This document shows, one piece after another, positions 1 through 13,531 of a DNA stretch of 64,000 nucleotides. A model generated the notes under the pieces. It searched no databases and had not been told where the DNA came from. It saw only the letters and a list, made by a program, of their open reading frames with translations. Source of the DNA: Apostichopus japonicus. Its lineage: Eukaryota > Echinodermata > Holothuroidea > Aspidochirotida > Stichopodidae. Each line of letters opens with the position of its first letter. Positions within the stretch are counted from its first letter, which is position 1. The translations under genes and the position numbers were made by a program. The stretch is taken from contig NC_092568.1 in NCBI RefSeq assembly GCF_037975245.1, forward strand, positions 25,788,501 through 25,852,500, in the 5' to 3' direction.

Positions 1-521
1 CAGTATGAGTGTGAAAGTTTGTCACCTCACTAGCTGTATGAGCTTAAAGACACAACTAATGTCTTAATTTAAAGCACCTTAGAACTGCACTGACATACGG
101 TGAGATGATGTTAATGGTTCTTGTTGTTGTGTATCATGCAAACCAATCTGTTTATGAGTCAGTGCTTCTGAGGACTACCATTTTGTTTTAACCACGCTAC
201 TCTTTACCATATTTTAGCTGATACAATACTGTAAATCGTACAAATTAAAGATGCCAGACTCTGTTCAACCCTTTGAAGTGTATATTTTGTGGTGAGAGCT
301 TGGTATGTTATGCTTCACTTGTTTCTGGACTTAGTGGATGTGGATCTAGCTACCGCAGTCCCGTAGTCTAACTTGATGAAACAATATTTGTTACATGAGT
401 TTGTGGACCTTTGTAGAGATTCTGTCAGAGATGAATTGATGGAAGATCTGGGTCACCTTATGACCTTTCATTGAACTAAAATATGTGCAGACTACTATTT
501 TTAATCACCTTGTATTTTCAG
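1..521 (+). other. Partial TECPR2 intron at the window edge
   Basis: No open reading frame, splice-flanked exon or recognisable repeat is seen. The stretch ends in a pyrimidine tract and AG at 520-521, the acceptor of the first visible TECPR2 exon. It is therefore most simply an intron whose upstream exon is outside the window. Confidence 0.7.
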
Positions 522-3500
522 GTGAGAAAAATGTTTTTGAAAGGTCTTCACAAGACGACGGTAACATGTGCAGCCTGGAGCACCAACGGTATGAAGTTGT
601 TTACTGGGGATGATCTCGGCACTGTCATGTACACTTCAGTTGACCTGTATGAAGTAAGTTAAGCCATTGACCTTGGGAGGCCAAAAATGTATAACCTTAT
701 ATTGAAGAAAGTAATCATGAGTAAGTAATCCCTGTCAAGTAAATACATTTGTAAGTTTCTATTACTACCCAGCCGCATGTGCACCATAGGGTGGAGGTCA
801 GTGTTCTTGTTAAGACTCCGGTGAAAAATGAAAACTTCGCAAACATGAATTTCATTGTGGGATAATTCAATAGAATGGAACATCAAGCAGATCCATTGAC
901 ACTGATATGGAAAGTTACTTTTGTCCTTGGCTGCTTTCATTTTGCAATTTATTTAACTCTCTTCCCTGATTTACTGTTGCTATGGTTACTATTTGCAGCA
1001 TACCCACCAGTCTATGATGGTTGTTAAGGAAGACGATACAATCGTTCAGTTGAATTATTCCTACAAGACGCTTCTTGTCTCAACCGCATCGAGGGCCTTA
1101 CTTTGTTATACTAACGAAGATAACAAATGCCAGCAAATAGGGCAGCAAGCCAGAAAAGTGTGAGAGACTTATTTATTTAAGAGTTTATTTTCACATTGCC
1201 CAGTCATTGAGCTCAGTTGTTTGTGTTCTCATCCACAAAGCAGTTGGGAGCAAATCATTTTTATTATTTTGTCATGTTATTATCATGTGATGTTTGTGAT
1301 CTTGATGAACACCTGTTACACTTTATTAGAAACATAGACCCAACAAGTTTCTCAAATCAAGTTGACTTTATAGCCTAGTCAACTATGAGAATTGGGAAGG
1401 TAAGTTGTATAGTCATTAGTTGGTATTAGGCTTAGCTGATGAAATGCTACCATGCAGACATGTGGAATTTTCACGTTTTAACAGTGTCATTCACAGTTGT
1501 ATTTAATCCCTCCTGGTAAAGGAAGTTTGTCCAAAAATCACTCATCTCTGAGCGATAAGCTAAATTAAAAACCAAATTTTTTCAAAGGTGGAAGAATGCT
1601 CCTTGCCTCGTATGAATTGATGTAAAACTCACATTGTGTGTGTCAGAAACGATTTTCTTGTTTCCTTTCCAGGAAAGGTAACTTTGGTGCAATGTTCATT
1701 CCAACCATGTGTAAGCCGAGCGACGCCATGATTTATGCCACACGACCAGGCCTTCGAGTGTGGAAGGCAGGGATGAACGGTGCCGTCTCCGAGACAATTC
1801 TGTTCAAAGACTGGTTATTGAAGGATTTTTTGGAAATTAAACTGCTAGAGGACACTTTGGTAGACTCGCTGGAGGTCCCCGCAGAAGTACAATTTGGAAA
1901 ACTAGCGGTAGTCAGTGGATCTCTAGTAGTCATCTGGTCATATTCATGTTTATTCATCTTGAATCCAACGGTGGAGGGAAAGTTGGCAGTCATCGGAAGA
2001 TGTCACGGTCTCCTAGGAAGTATCATAGATGTGACAGCGTTGGACGATGAAATATTGGTGCTGAGGAAGAGTTCAAAAAAACCTGTGATCCGACTCGGGC
2101 TGAATCCGGAGAAAGAGTTAGCCAAAGGTTATTGCTTTAAAACACAAAGCTTTTAAATAATTATGTTTGCTGCAAGCTTGTTCTGATTGCTTGTTTGTGA
2201 ATAAGAAATAATATCTATTACAGTAATTAATAATGTAACAGACACTTTTAGTAATGAATTCATCTTTGTAATGACCAATAGGCAGACAGTTGTCAATGTT
2301 ATGAAAATGTCTAAAGAAGAAAATGCGATATGCTTTATAGTTGTGATGGGTCGGAGTACTAACTGTATGGTATTTTTCCCTCCTATTGAAGTGAATGGTG
2401 ATGAAAATATCTCCCACACTTTCACACTCTTCCAATAACATTTGGGAAGATAACATACAAACTTTTATTGCCTAGCATTTGATATGTGTGGATTTGTTAC
2501 TGTAGCTTGACCAAATACATCACGGTGGACTTCTCCCTTGGGAGCAGTCCACCCTCATTCCCAAAGGGGTGTTTGTATGTAGACTGTCAAATTGTGGAGA
2601 TGGGATTTAAGGTAAGACTTGAAAGAGGCTGCCTATGAGACTAATAGTACTGGTTTTCTTTTCATTATGCAGAAGCTTACCATTTCTCAGAGAAGGAACA
2701 GAGTTATCTACAATCGTTGAAATTTTCTGGATCCCCGTCAACCAGTTTCGTATCTGGCGGTATATCCAGTGCTAAGCAGACTGCATTGAAAGAAGGACTG
2801 TCTACCTTCAAAAACGTCTTCAAGAAAGCTGCGGACGAGTTGACCGACGGTGCCATCAAAGCCAAGGAAGACATCGAACGAAACGCTCGCTCTCTGAAAT
2901 TAAAATTAGACATCTTAGGTGAGGACAGCAGTTCCGTAGTTTCTTCTCAAGGCTCCGATGACAGGGATGGAGACTTTGAAAGTAGAGGAGAGAGGAGAGA
3001 TGTTACTACTCCAGAAACACCAGTTCCCTCTGTTTCAAGTGAAAAAGTTTTCCTGAAAGATTATACCGAAAATACCGACAAAAACCCTGCTATCGTAATC
3101 GAAAAGGAAGAGACTGCTGACGTGCCTCAGATGACACCCAGGAGCGCCAGTCCGGTCCCTGCTATGTCTCAGACATCATTGAATCTACAGGAACTTAAGG
3201 AATTAAGTCAGGAGAAATTTGATGACATCGTATTTCAACCTAAACCCAAGAAAAAAAAAAAGAAGAAAAAACAAGAGTTAGGTATGTTGGTCTAATTTCG
3301 TTGTAGCAGATTGCAATGAATATTCAATGGAAGGATCAATTTTCCAAAGGGTAATTGTAAATTGCAAATCATCCACATAAGTTTGTTTGTTTAAACGTAT
3401 AATTGTGGAAGTTTTTTTTATTTTGTAATGATGTGAGAGTGTATGAGAGAATTTATTCTAATGATTGTAGCCTATTCAAGTAAATGGACATTTAGAGAGA

Positions 3501-6500
3501 TTAACCCAATTGGAAAGTGGATTAAGCTTTTACAGCTTTAGTGTCCTATGCAACAAAGTTGGATTATGAGGATATGTTTCTATTGTTTTTTTGATGTGAA
3601 AATGTGTTTTTATTGTTTTTTTGATACAGATAATCAAACAAAAGAAGCAGCAAAAGAACAATTAGCTGAACAAGCAGAATCTGAACCTCCTGATATCACC
3701 ATGGAAACTACATCTATGGAAAAAACCAACCAGGGAGCATTCGAGGATGATCTGAACCAACCAACTGGTGATACCAGTGACAGTAAGCAAGAAATAATGG
3801 CCAAAGAAACCATCCTCAACCCACAGGATGAGGTGGAGTCAGAGGAACCTTTTGAAACTTTAGAAGCGGATTTTAACCATCAAGATGACCTTGTAGCCCA
3901 GAGCGATGGTGCTTTTATTGCCGAGATGAGGGAGGAACCTTTGAATGACCAACCAGGCACAGAAATAGTTGGAGCATCAGCAGCAGTTAGCGATGTCATC
4001 CCAGAAAGCCAATCAGCATCCAGTCAAGAGAACCAGCATAGATTCGGTCATCCAAAGTTGAACATTAGTGATCCACAACCTTTAAGATCCTATGAGCCTG
4101 AGCCAGACTTACCTGAAAGCGGCCTTTCTGTGTCTCGGGATCGACCGGAATCTGTTTACCAGGACATTTATGGCACGAGTAGGCGAGATTGGAATGGTAG
4201 GAATCCCCTGGGGGATTTACTGGAAGTAGAGGATACAGATTCAGAAACAGAGGGTCAGGAGTTGGACATAGGTGACATGGATGATTTGGTGTTAACGGAG
4301 AATATCCAACAGAAACTGTCCAGCAGTTGGTTACAGTGTACCACGCCTGGCTACATCACAAAACTTGTCGCATCGGAGAAGCACATTTGGTGCGTCGACT
4401 CCAAGGAGAGGATATACTTCTCTCTCACGTCCAAACTGGCTTGTTCATGGAATAAACTCAAGGGTATCCATGCCAGGCAGATTGCGGTGTCTCCGTCCGG
4501 AAATATAGTCTGGATTGTCAAAGGGAGGCACAACGGTGCCTACGCGAGTAATGCAATCTTACCAAAGTCCAAGATTGGTACCAGGTGGCATTACATCTGC
4601 AGCGACGTCTCTTCCATTTGCCTTGATGACAACACCGCGTGGATCATCAGCGAAAACGGTGAAGTGTCCGTCCACAGCGGAATCACCCGAGAGAGGCCGT
4701 ATACCCATGCCAAGAAAGTCGAGAGCAACTTTGACATTCGGGAAATAGTGGCAAACAGGGGGGTCGTGTGGGCCCTGACGTCAGAGCACAAGGTGGTCTA
4801 CAGAACTGAAGTATCGGTCAGACGGTGGCACGGAAAGAAATGGAAAGTTATGGAAGATTCTAGGTAAGAGAGGAATAAAGTGGCACCTTTGCCATAAATG
4901 TTCTTAATTTATGCTTTAGTTTGGTCTGTGACTGAATATCACTCCTCTCTACTCCTCTCTCCATCTTCCATTGACTTGGATTTCTGATAATCCTACTGAA
5001 TTAAAACTTTCACCAAATACAAATTTGACATTTTTTTCAAAACTTTCACCAAATACAAATTTGACATTTTTTTGCAAAACAGGTTGACAAGCTTGATTGC
5101 TTTTGTGTACTAATTTATTAATGTTATAAGTGACAGATCTGTGTACATAGTATTTTTTCTATTCCACATTCAACTTGACTTCTCCATGACATTTACAGAA
5201 TATCACAAGTTAATGTACTATAGCCTACTGCATATAGTTGACATAAGAAAGATAAAGCTGTTTGTCATAGGTAGGAACTACAGAAAAAGGGGAAAAGAAA
5301 GCAATGACATGGTCATCAATAAAGTATCCCAGTCTCAGGACTACAAGTGGTGGATTGAAATCACTATAAAGATATTTTTAATTCCATGGTAGCTACTTAT
5401 TGCAATGGTCATGAATATAAACACACAGTGGATTTTTCAAGAAGGAAGTTGATAGAACATAAAAACATACTTGATATGAAGAAAAAAAGGCTGTTGGGCT
5501 ATAGATTGACCAGTTTTGGTCCTAAGTGGTTAAATTGAAAAGTTATACATACTTTCTTGATTGCCACTTCATTGAACTGGTGATGTTATGTTAATTGATC
5601 TACTTTTGCTTTGAATATGTTAACATTGTTTTTTTTTTTACTGTCATTTGCAAAGTTTGCAGAGAATATTAAGTCATAGATGTTATAAGCTACATTCTTT
5701 ACTCATGATGATTTTTTTTTTAAATTTTAAATTTTATTTATTTATTTATAGTGATCTGAAAGCAGTTAGTATAGCTTTGGACAGCAAACATATGGGCTGG
5801 GCCATTGACAAAGAGGGCCGAGTCTGGTTCAGGACTGGTGTGATCCTAGGTCAGCCTGAAGGCGATGACAAAAGGTGGTGGCAGGTGAGGATGAGGTGTT
5901 TAGGAAGGTCACATGACATTTCACCAACTCTGTGAATCTAAACATAAGTTATAATTTGGCTGATTTTACACCTACATGAGCTTTAAGAGCATTCATTTAC
6001 ATGGTAAAGGTCTGATTGGTTAATGTAACAAGGCTTGTGATTATATCCTTTTCCTCAACTAGGAACAAACAAGAGTTTACCTCCAATGATATCTTTAGTA
6101 TAAAATCTTTGGACAACCGTTTAGTTTCCCAGTTAGTTTGAGAAGAGTTGGTCTGCAATGGTTTTGTCCTCCAAGTGGTATAGTGAGTGTTGTACCTGCT
6201 ACAATCACTTAGTGATTAGATTAGAATAAACTTAAGTAAATTTTAAATGGCATATGTTTTCAATTTATTTGCCATGAAAAAAATAAGTAATGCAACCATG
6301 AATGTATCTGGAAGTGTTAGATTAACTCTGTGAGAATTGTCATCATATTTTACTGATTTTGACTTATTTGAAGCAGAGTTCATGGGTTTTTTTGGTTAGA
6401 AATTTCCAATTACATATTTTATCTTCATGAGTGGTTGATTGCCATATATAGCAAATTTGATATCTTTCATTTAAAATCAGAGATTTATTTTGTGAGATAA

Positions 6501-9500
6501 GATAAAACACACATGCACCAAAAAAACATAGATAAATAAACAAATAAATAAATAAACTTACACACACTTTTGGTGTCCTACCAAAAGTTTAACAGAATAG
6601 TGTAATGCACACATTTTTCAACTTGAAATTTGTTTCAATTCCTGTTAGTAATATTATTCTTGTATGCCTGTTTTTGTGATTAATGAAGCTGAATGACACC
6701 CAATCTTCTGCCTAAGCCTCCATTCCCCTTCCCCCTAAGAGAACCCACCCAACCCCCCACCCAAAAAAGAAAGAAATATAGGCAAAATGGAAGTCACAGT
6801 TCAACAAGGATATTTCAGTTTTCTGATATTGTGCCTTCAAGTATAAGAATGACTGTGCACCTCCAGAGTCGACATTGGAGTACATATATCTCCTATTCAA
6901 AGCAAATTTGTGTTATTTTTTGTTGATCAGCAGTGACCACAAATTCAGCTGAATTTGTTTGCTTTTTTGTCAAAAGGTTACGATGAGTGAGTACCTTATG
7001 GAAGATTCCAATGTACTGAAAATGGTCGTCAACATGGCGGGCAGTGCCACCAGGATGGACAAGGTGGTCAGTTGGCTTACTTCCCATCAGGCAATACAAG
7101 TGACCGCAAACTCCACCGGTGTTTGGGTCTGTGCCCAATTTCAAAGAAAGACCACCCTCCAAGTGTCCAGGGGTAATCTTCTCGGTGAGACACTTCAGTT
7201 TTTCATTCGAAGATTACAATAGGCACTGTTGCCAGATGGTAAATAAAACCTCTGTGTTCATTTAACTTGAAGGAATACCGAATTGTGAATGATGATTGGC
7301 CGTACTCGGGCAGTGACTTAAAGTCACTAACCACTGACAGATTTATCATATCAAACTAAAACAGGTAAAATAATACCTAGTAAAACTTAAGTTTAGGTTT
7401 GACGCACACTATTAAACTTAGTACAGAGAATCAAGTGAACTTAGGCAGACCACTTCCTAGACTTTTGCAACTAAATTATGTTTCTAGGTTCCTAGGTATT
7501 TACTTGAGTGCTTCTAAATCGTTTATAGAACAGTGCCTCCTTTAAAACACTTCTTCTTTTTTTGGTCAAATTAGCTTTGATTCCATGTAGATGGAAAGTA
7601 ACCAAATTAATTTCTAATTTAGATATTGTTTGTCAGTCATTGTTTTGAAATCATAAACACTACTATTCCTAGTGCTAATAAACTTTATTGTTACAGAAAT
7701 TTTAGAGTAGTATCAACAGATATGATTAATGTTTCCCCTAAAAACAGTGCCAACATGTAAATTTTAATGTTGGTGCAATTATTAATCTGTTTGAAGGCTC
7801 CAGTTGGGGATTGACTAATCCTCTTGGGCTTCCATCTGCCACCTGCTGGATTAGTATATCTGCTGCTGCTGTATATGGACCAAGTGGTAAGTTGCTCTCA
7901 AACTAAAACAAAACCTTTTCTCTAAAACTAAGAGGAAACCAGAAGGTATCACTTTCTATCTTATAGGAACACATTTAAGCTCTGACTGATTATTTCGAAT
8001 TACTCTCATGTGACATCACTTGTATCATAGCAGAGAGTTTTTGTAACTTATCCTTTATTCATGATTTGTTGCTGTATTTTGTTTAATTTGTGGTCCAAGC
8101 GTACATCATTATTTCTGCCAGGAGTCTTGGTAGATGTACAGTTAAACATGGATTATCCATTCTAGTTGGGACCGAAGGTAGTTTGGACAATCGCAAAGTT
8201 CGGATAATCACATTTTCCGGGTACTTTCACCACTCTGACCACATGTTCAGTGGTCTATGTATTACCGCTGTATAGGCCTCTTATTATAGTTCAGGAAACA
8301 CTAGTATCAGTAGTTTATCCTAGCCTAATAGTGATTCCCATTTCAAGCGAAATTTCACTGACAACTTTAGAGTTTCTTGTCAAGAAAAGTAAGGAAGAAA
8401 GTAGTTTCAGCTGGGCCTAATAAAGCTCTTTCATGTTTGAATAATTTACCTTGAGGTGAGTGGAATTACTGTACATCGAAAGATCGAGAACTTGCCGTGA
8501 CTTTTCTAGAGCGCATTTTTGTTTAACATGATAGTGAAGTGACTTGGTCATTCAATAATTTTACTTGTTTCAATAGCGGGGATAAAATGTTAGACAGGGA
8601 TATCCCTAACTGCAATTGTGACAAGCTTCGGCTTTTACTACGATAACATCAATTTTTATTTAAAATAATTACCATGCTAATCTTGAATTTTGAATTTCGA
8701 TGCAAGGGTATCTCCATCTAGATCAAAGTGAAGAGGTTTAACTGAATTGCTCACATGTGTTTATTGTACTGCCTTAAGCTGAACTTTCAATTGGTTACCC
8801 AAGTGGCTTTTCTTTGTTAATTTAAACCACCTACCAAAATTCCTGCTATTTATAAATTGCCCGTCTGTTATAAATTTTTAAGCAATTTCAAATTGACTGG
8901 ATCCTTATTCATCATGGTTTAATTCAATGACCTCATTTTTCATAAACTTCCTTGTCGCAATTGCTGATTATGGGATTTCTGAAATAAAAAAATGGAAAAA
9001 TGATTCAAACACTGTGACATAAATAACCATGGCATTGTAAGGAAGTGTTAAGATCTGTGATGTGAAGATCTGTAATTGCTACTCATACAGAAAGCTTTTG
9101 CCCATTATCATCAAAATCTGTTGCCGCAGCAAGAATTTCAACTGGTGTATAAATCTTCGTAAAGGTGTCAATGGCTCATATCTGGCCTGCAGGCTAGGCA
9201 CACTAGGGCTAGCCTATTGGATGTTTATTGTTGTGAAGGTGTGATCGTAAAATAACTCTTTTGTAAAGCGGTAACAAACTTGATACAAATATAACAATCA
9301 GACATTTATATAGTAGGTGATAATCCAATTGATATATAAGGCAATGGGAGAATGAATGAAAATATACTTCCTTTTTTATGTTGAAACGAATTTGAACGCA
9401 GATCATTACGTAAGTTAGCAAATTTTAATACATTGCACATAATATGCGTACTGTATATAGTACTTGGAATCTTTGAACGGATGGCCGGATTTGGTAAAAT

Positions 9501-12500
9501 CAGTGGTTTGGAGAAAAGGGATTCAGATAATTACTGTAATAATTATAATTTGATTTCAAGTGGCAGATATGTGAGAGTATCCTGTTTGGTATGATTACAG
9601 TCCCAACTGGGTGGAATTTATGTATACTCCAGACTTAAATTTTTTTACCTGGCACTTAATACATGATGCCACCTTATCCACTCATTTGACAATGCTAATT
9701 TCATTCATAAGTGCAACACGCTGAGATGTTAACTGATGTTAACTGTCAAAGTTTGTTGTTGCGATTCATGTAGGAATGATCTGGGCAGCCCAGAAGAGTG
9801 GTGAAGTCTTCTGCTTCTCCCCGATGACGATGAAGCCCACCCTGATCAACCCACCAGAGAGGGAGAAACTGATTCAAGTTAGTGCCAGTGCTGATGTCCT
9901 TTGGGCTCTCTCTGCAAATGGAAATATTTACCTCAGGGTCGGCATCTCTCCGAAATGTCCTCAGGGTAAAGAATGGAAAAAATTGGACATGGCCCAGTTA
10001 GGTAAGTCTCATTCATGTCAGTCTTTCCTTTGAGGCTTTGCAATGAGCTAAATCAGGGGTCCTCAGTCCTGCCTGTGGACCAAGAAAAGCCTTAGGCTTG
10101 AGCAGCCTACCACAACATACTCTACCCTGCACAGTACTCAATTTAGGCCTATAGTGAGAGTTTGGTTCACACTGGTACTCTGCTGCAATCAGTGTTTTTC
10201 TTTGCACCTCATAGAGAGTTGACTGAGAACCACTCAGCTAGAGTAAGACATATATTCTATAGTACTGACTAAATGTGTGAATACGTACACTCTAGTTCTT
10301 TAGTATCTAGGGTTAATATGTAACCTGCATGTTGTGGGGCAAAAAAAGGAAGTGAAAGAAAAAATGATTGAAATTTAATATTAGTTTTGAGGTTTTGATG
10401 CCAAGTGACTTGTTTAGACTCAGGCATTTATCAAACAAAAAGTGAAACAAATTTTTCTCTGACAATAAAAGGTTACTGTGTTAGGTGATAAACTTTGTGT
10501 AGTTTTATACTTGTGGCTATTGCAACATCTGGAGAGCTGATGTCGTCTAATAAGGCAAAGTTTGCAATCCATCCTGACAGTTGCCGGCCTAAATTCATGT
10601 CTTGATCGTCAAATAGCGAACAGCGATTTTCTTTCCTTGTTTCTTGAATATAATTTAGAAATTTTTTGAAAATGTTGACATTTATTTTATATTTTTATAT
10701 TAAAGCAAATTAGGAGCGAAAAGATCACTGGAAACCTGAATACAAATTTTGAAAGAGCAGAGAAATATCCTAGCTATATTAAAGAGGATACAAACCAGTT
10801 AGTGAATTTAGGAGTTTCAAGTCCTGTTCCCCCCCCCCCCCACCTGGGATAGCTAGACCTAAGTTTATTGTGATCCCTAAAACACTGTTTCTTTGCTGTC
10901 TGTCAGTCAGAAATGTACTGCACCCTGCCACCAGGGACCACACCCGATATTCTTGTGATGAGATGCTGAAAAAGGAAGGAGGGGTAGAGATTTCTAAAGG
11001 AACTTGGCTTTTTCCATTTTTGATTGTCACAATGTTACAGGACACACTCAGAAGATAAACACACAATATTTTGATATCTTTTCTTTATGTTTTTCCTTCC
11101 ATTCTGTAGCTTCCTCCAAGGTAGTTAACCTGAGCTGTGGACAAGAGAATGTGTGGGCATGTGACACTTCCGGTAACTGTTACATGAGAGTTGGGATTGA
11201 CCTACCCCAGCATGATGCACTACCTTTTGCCTGGCTCCCTGTGGACTCTAAACCACAGACATGTAAGCATTCTCTTCTCTCTCATTATTACAAATTCTTT
11301 TCTTGAAAACAAATCCTTTTTTTCATGCAGAGACTTTTGTCGCAACCTTTCTCTTCAGTTTTTATTCAGCAAATGACTTTTAGTCGTTTCTGTTAATACT
11401 TTTATTAATTGTTGTTCCTTTTGTGAACTGTCCTAAATTTGTCTCAAATGTACACTGCTGTGAATAGAATTAAACTTATCCTTTGTCTTTCATACAGAGT
11501 TCAGTTCCACATAAACACATAAATGAGGTATTAATGATACATCTGAGCCCAAGGCATTTCATTTTAAAGATTGTTTGGAATTTCATTTTCTATATTGTTT
11601 TGAAAAGTTTTCACCCAAGTCTGTGTGGGTCCTACGGACAGTATGGTCTGGGCCATTGACAATAAGAAGGCAGTGTATTCACGGATGGGTGTTACCAAAG
11701 ACTTTCCTGTCGGTCTCGAATGGGTCTTAGTTGAAGGTGAGATCAACTTTTAATGTTACCATCGGTTAAAACATACCATGCATTGATAATGGCATTTTGT
11801 TAAACTAACACGTCCTGCTAGAACCTGTTTTTCTCTCAAAGATCATTAAGTCTATGGGTAATTAACTGATGGGTTGTTATCAATTTCATACTATTGTACG
11901 AAATATGTCACTAACAGAATGATTTAAATATAAACGTATATCTTGTCTATTGAACAGAGACTGCAGTCGAAAGCGATTTCAAGTAAAGAACGTTAATCTT
12001 TTAGTCATAGATGAAAGTGAATAAGGCCAAGTTAAAAGTACAAAAAAACAAAAAAGCATTAAACTCATGAGATTTAATGCAGATTTTGAAACTTAGAACA
12101 ACAGTATCGTTAAGACCTCTGATGCATTACTGTCGTAATTTGCATCACAGACATGACAGGATTCAACAAAAATACCAGGCAAGATCGTTGCACCTGAACA
12201 ATTTACGTAAATGACAAAGGTATATTGGGATAACATATACACCTGAAGGTACTCGAACCTGTAGAGTATCTCACAAATTATAAATAAAGCAAAATTGAAG
12301 ATTTTGACATGAATTCATGAGTCTTTCCCTCCACCCTCCCCCCTTTTTTCCATATACCTACAGGTACTCAAGCCCAAGAGCTCTGTATCAGTTCAGATAC
12401 TGTCTGGGCTCTCTGTCCTAATGGAGACATAGCATGCCGGTTTGGAACATCCCAGAGAAATGCAGAGGGAAATTATTGGAAGAAGATACCGGGCAACTTT

Positions 12501-13357
12501 GCAAATATATCAGGTAAATGGAGAAGAAACCGTTTATTGACTTTTGAAAAAGATGATGTTAGTGTGCAAGTCCTTCATTACAACCAAACCTTTAAAAGGA
12601 ACCAGTAGTTCCATTCATATACTTTCTTAATTGAGACAAATGAGGGGTACACAGTAAGGTTAAAGGTCATCAATAATGCCCCCTCCCAGGCTCCCCCCCC
12701 CCCTCAGATATGATTGTTGATGCCTCTGTTAGTTTGTGATGTTTCTATATTGACAGTCAGTTAACACGGATTAGTACTGTCAATCTCTGAAGATAACTGT
12801 ATTTGAATACATCTGAAAGTATACACTCGTTAAGTTAATCAGGAATGAAAAGGTATTACAGAAACAGAGTTTGACAGATATCCAATATTTTTAAGCCTAT
12901 TATCCATTATTTATTGCAATTATACTCTCTCTTATTGTGACTATTTCAAAATCCAAAATTTAAAATTGAAGCATGATGTAACTCTGTTTTTCCAAAACAT
13001 TTTTTTCAGATGTATTATTTGTGAATTTGATCATGGCAATTGTAGCATGTTGCTTTTAAGTTTGATAAGAATTCAATCACTTTTTCTGGAAAGAGTTCTA
13101 TTTGGGAATATTTGAGAATATTACCCTGAAGCTCTTTGCATTATTCAAACATCAATAGAACATAACAGACCCAGCTTTGTTCCTTCAAATCTTATACTTT
13201 AATCCGCACAGTAACCCAAACCAACGATCTATGGAGTCTCTCAAAAGAGGGTCAGATTTTCAAGCGATCAGTCAAGATTTTCAAGCGGCAACACTTTGAC
13301 TCTCCGAGTTCACCCCAGCCAGGACATGATCTTGAGGAAGATTGGGAACTCCTGTGA
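522..13357 (+). CDS. TECPR2: TECPR2 (tectonin beta-propeller repeat protein 2), 3' thirteen exons; N-terminal exons lie upstream
   Basis: Coding exons by splice sites and frame: 522-653, 999-1159, 1673-2127, 2673-3281, 3630-4863, 5752-5884, 6977-7184, 7797-7886, 9774-10001, 11110-11262, 11608-11736, 12364-12513, 13212-13357 (TGA). They sum to 3,828 nt, 1,275 residues, with every junction in frame. Human TECPR2 is about 1,410 residues, so roughly the first 135 (start of the WD40 region) are missing. In order: the rest of the N-terminal WD-like propeller (GMKLFTGDD, then TRPGLRVWKA), a long acidic, low-complexity middle with a lysine run before residue 3281, then C-terminal TECPR blades recognised by VWAL, VWAID and VWALCPNGD signatures. 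The protein ends E-E-D-W-E-L-L, matching the acidic LC3-interacting tail of the human protein. Known role: binds ATG8/LC3 proteins and supports autophagy and COPII-dependent ER export; human loss causes a hereditary neuropathy. The family call is firm. Exon ends are hand-called, and the second exon's donor was chosen because only that choice keeps the frame open. Confidence 0.95.
654..5751 (+). other. TECPR2 introns among the WD40 and acidic-region exons
   Basis: Introns are 654-998, 1160-1672, 2128-2672, 3282-3629 and 4864-5751. All are AT-rich with GT and AG ends. Apart from a short tandem duplication near 5.0 kb, nothing in them looks like a gene or a transposon. Open frames that run into these introns are read-through extensions of the neighbouring exons. 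Confidence 0.7.
5003..5074. repeat. Two-copy 36-bp tandem duplication in a TECPR2 intron
   Basis: A near-identical segment beginning AAAACTTTCACC occurs at 5003 and again at 5039, differing mainly in the T run. It looks like a simple local duplication, and no function is implied. Confidence 0.85.
5885..9773 (+). other. TECPR2 introns between the middle and C-terminal exons
   Basis: Introns are 5885-6976, 7185-7796 and 7887-9773. The first two show only AT-rich sequence. The third is the longest TECPR2 intron in view and carries a stretch near 8.14 kb resembling a pogo/Tigger transposon end. No additional conserved exon is needed, because the flanking exons are all phase 1 and join cleanly. 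Confidence 0.65.
8136..8230. mobile_element. Possible pogo/Tigger-like transposon end fragment
   Basis: From TACAGTTAAAC the sequence contains GGATTATCC, GGGACCGAAGGTAGTTTGG and TTCGGATAATC. This pattern of GGATAATC words around GGGACC is typical of Tigger/pogo inverted termini. A possible partner reading TTACTGTA lies near 9,530, but the arms match only weakly. No transposase frame is present, so if real this is a decayed non-autonomous copy. Confidence 0.35.
10002..13211 (+). other. TECPR2 introns between the C-terminal TECPR-blade exons
   Basis: Introns are 10002-11109, 11263-11607, 11737-12363 and 12514-13211. All are phase 1, so each enclosed exon could in principle be duplicated or skipped without a frameshift. 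They contain homopolymer C runs (near 10.83 and 12.70 kb) but no recognisable gene or transposon. Confidence 0.7.
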
Positions 13358-13531
13358 TCATTTTTCCCGGAGAAATTCAGTATAGATGACTTATTTTCTC
13401 ACTGGTGCCGATGTAATGTGCAATTTATTATTTTATTAGTTGAAGAAGTAACTATTTACAAATCGAGAAGAAAGTGTTATTAGGTCTGAGGTCAGTTTCC
13501 TATTGATGTCAAATTTATGATGCACATAATG

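Noticed and set aside
4515-4748. 77-residue plus-strand frame inside the TECPR2 4-kb exon
   Set aside because: An alternative frame of a clearly coding exon; the real frame matches TECPR2 throughout.
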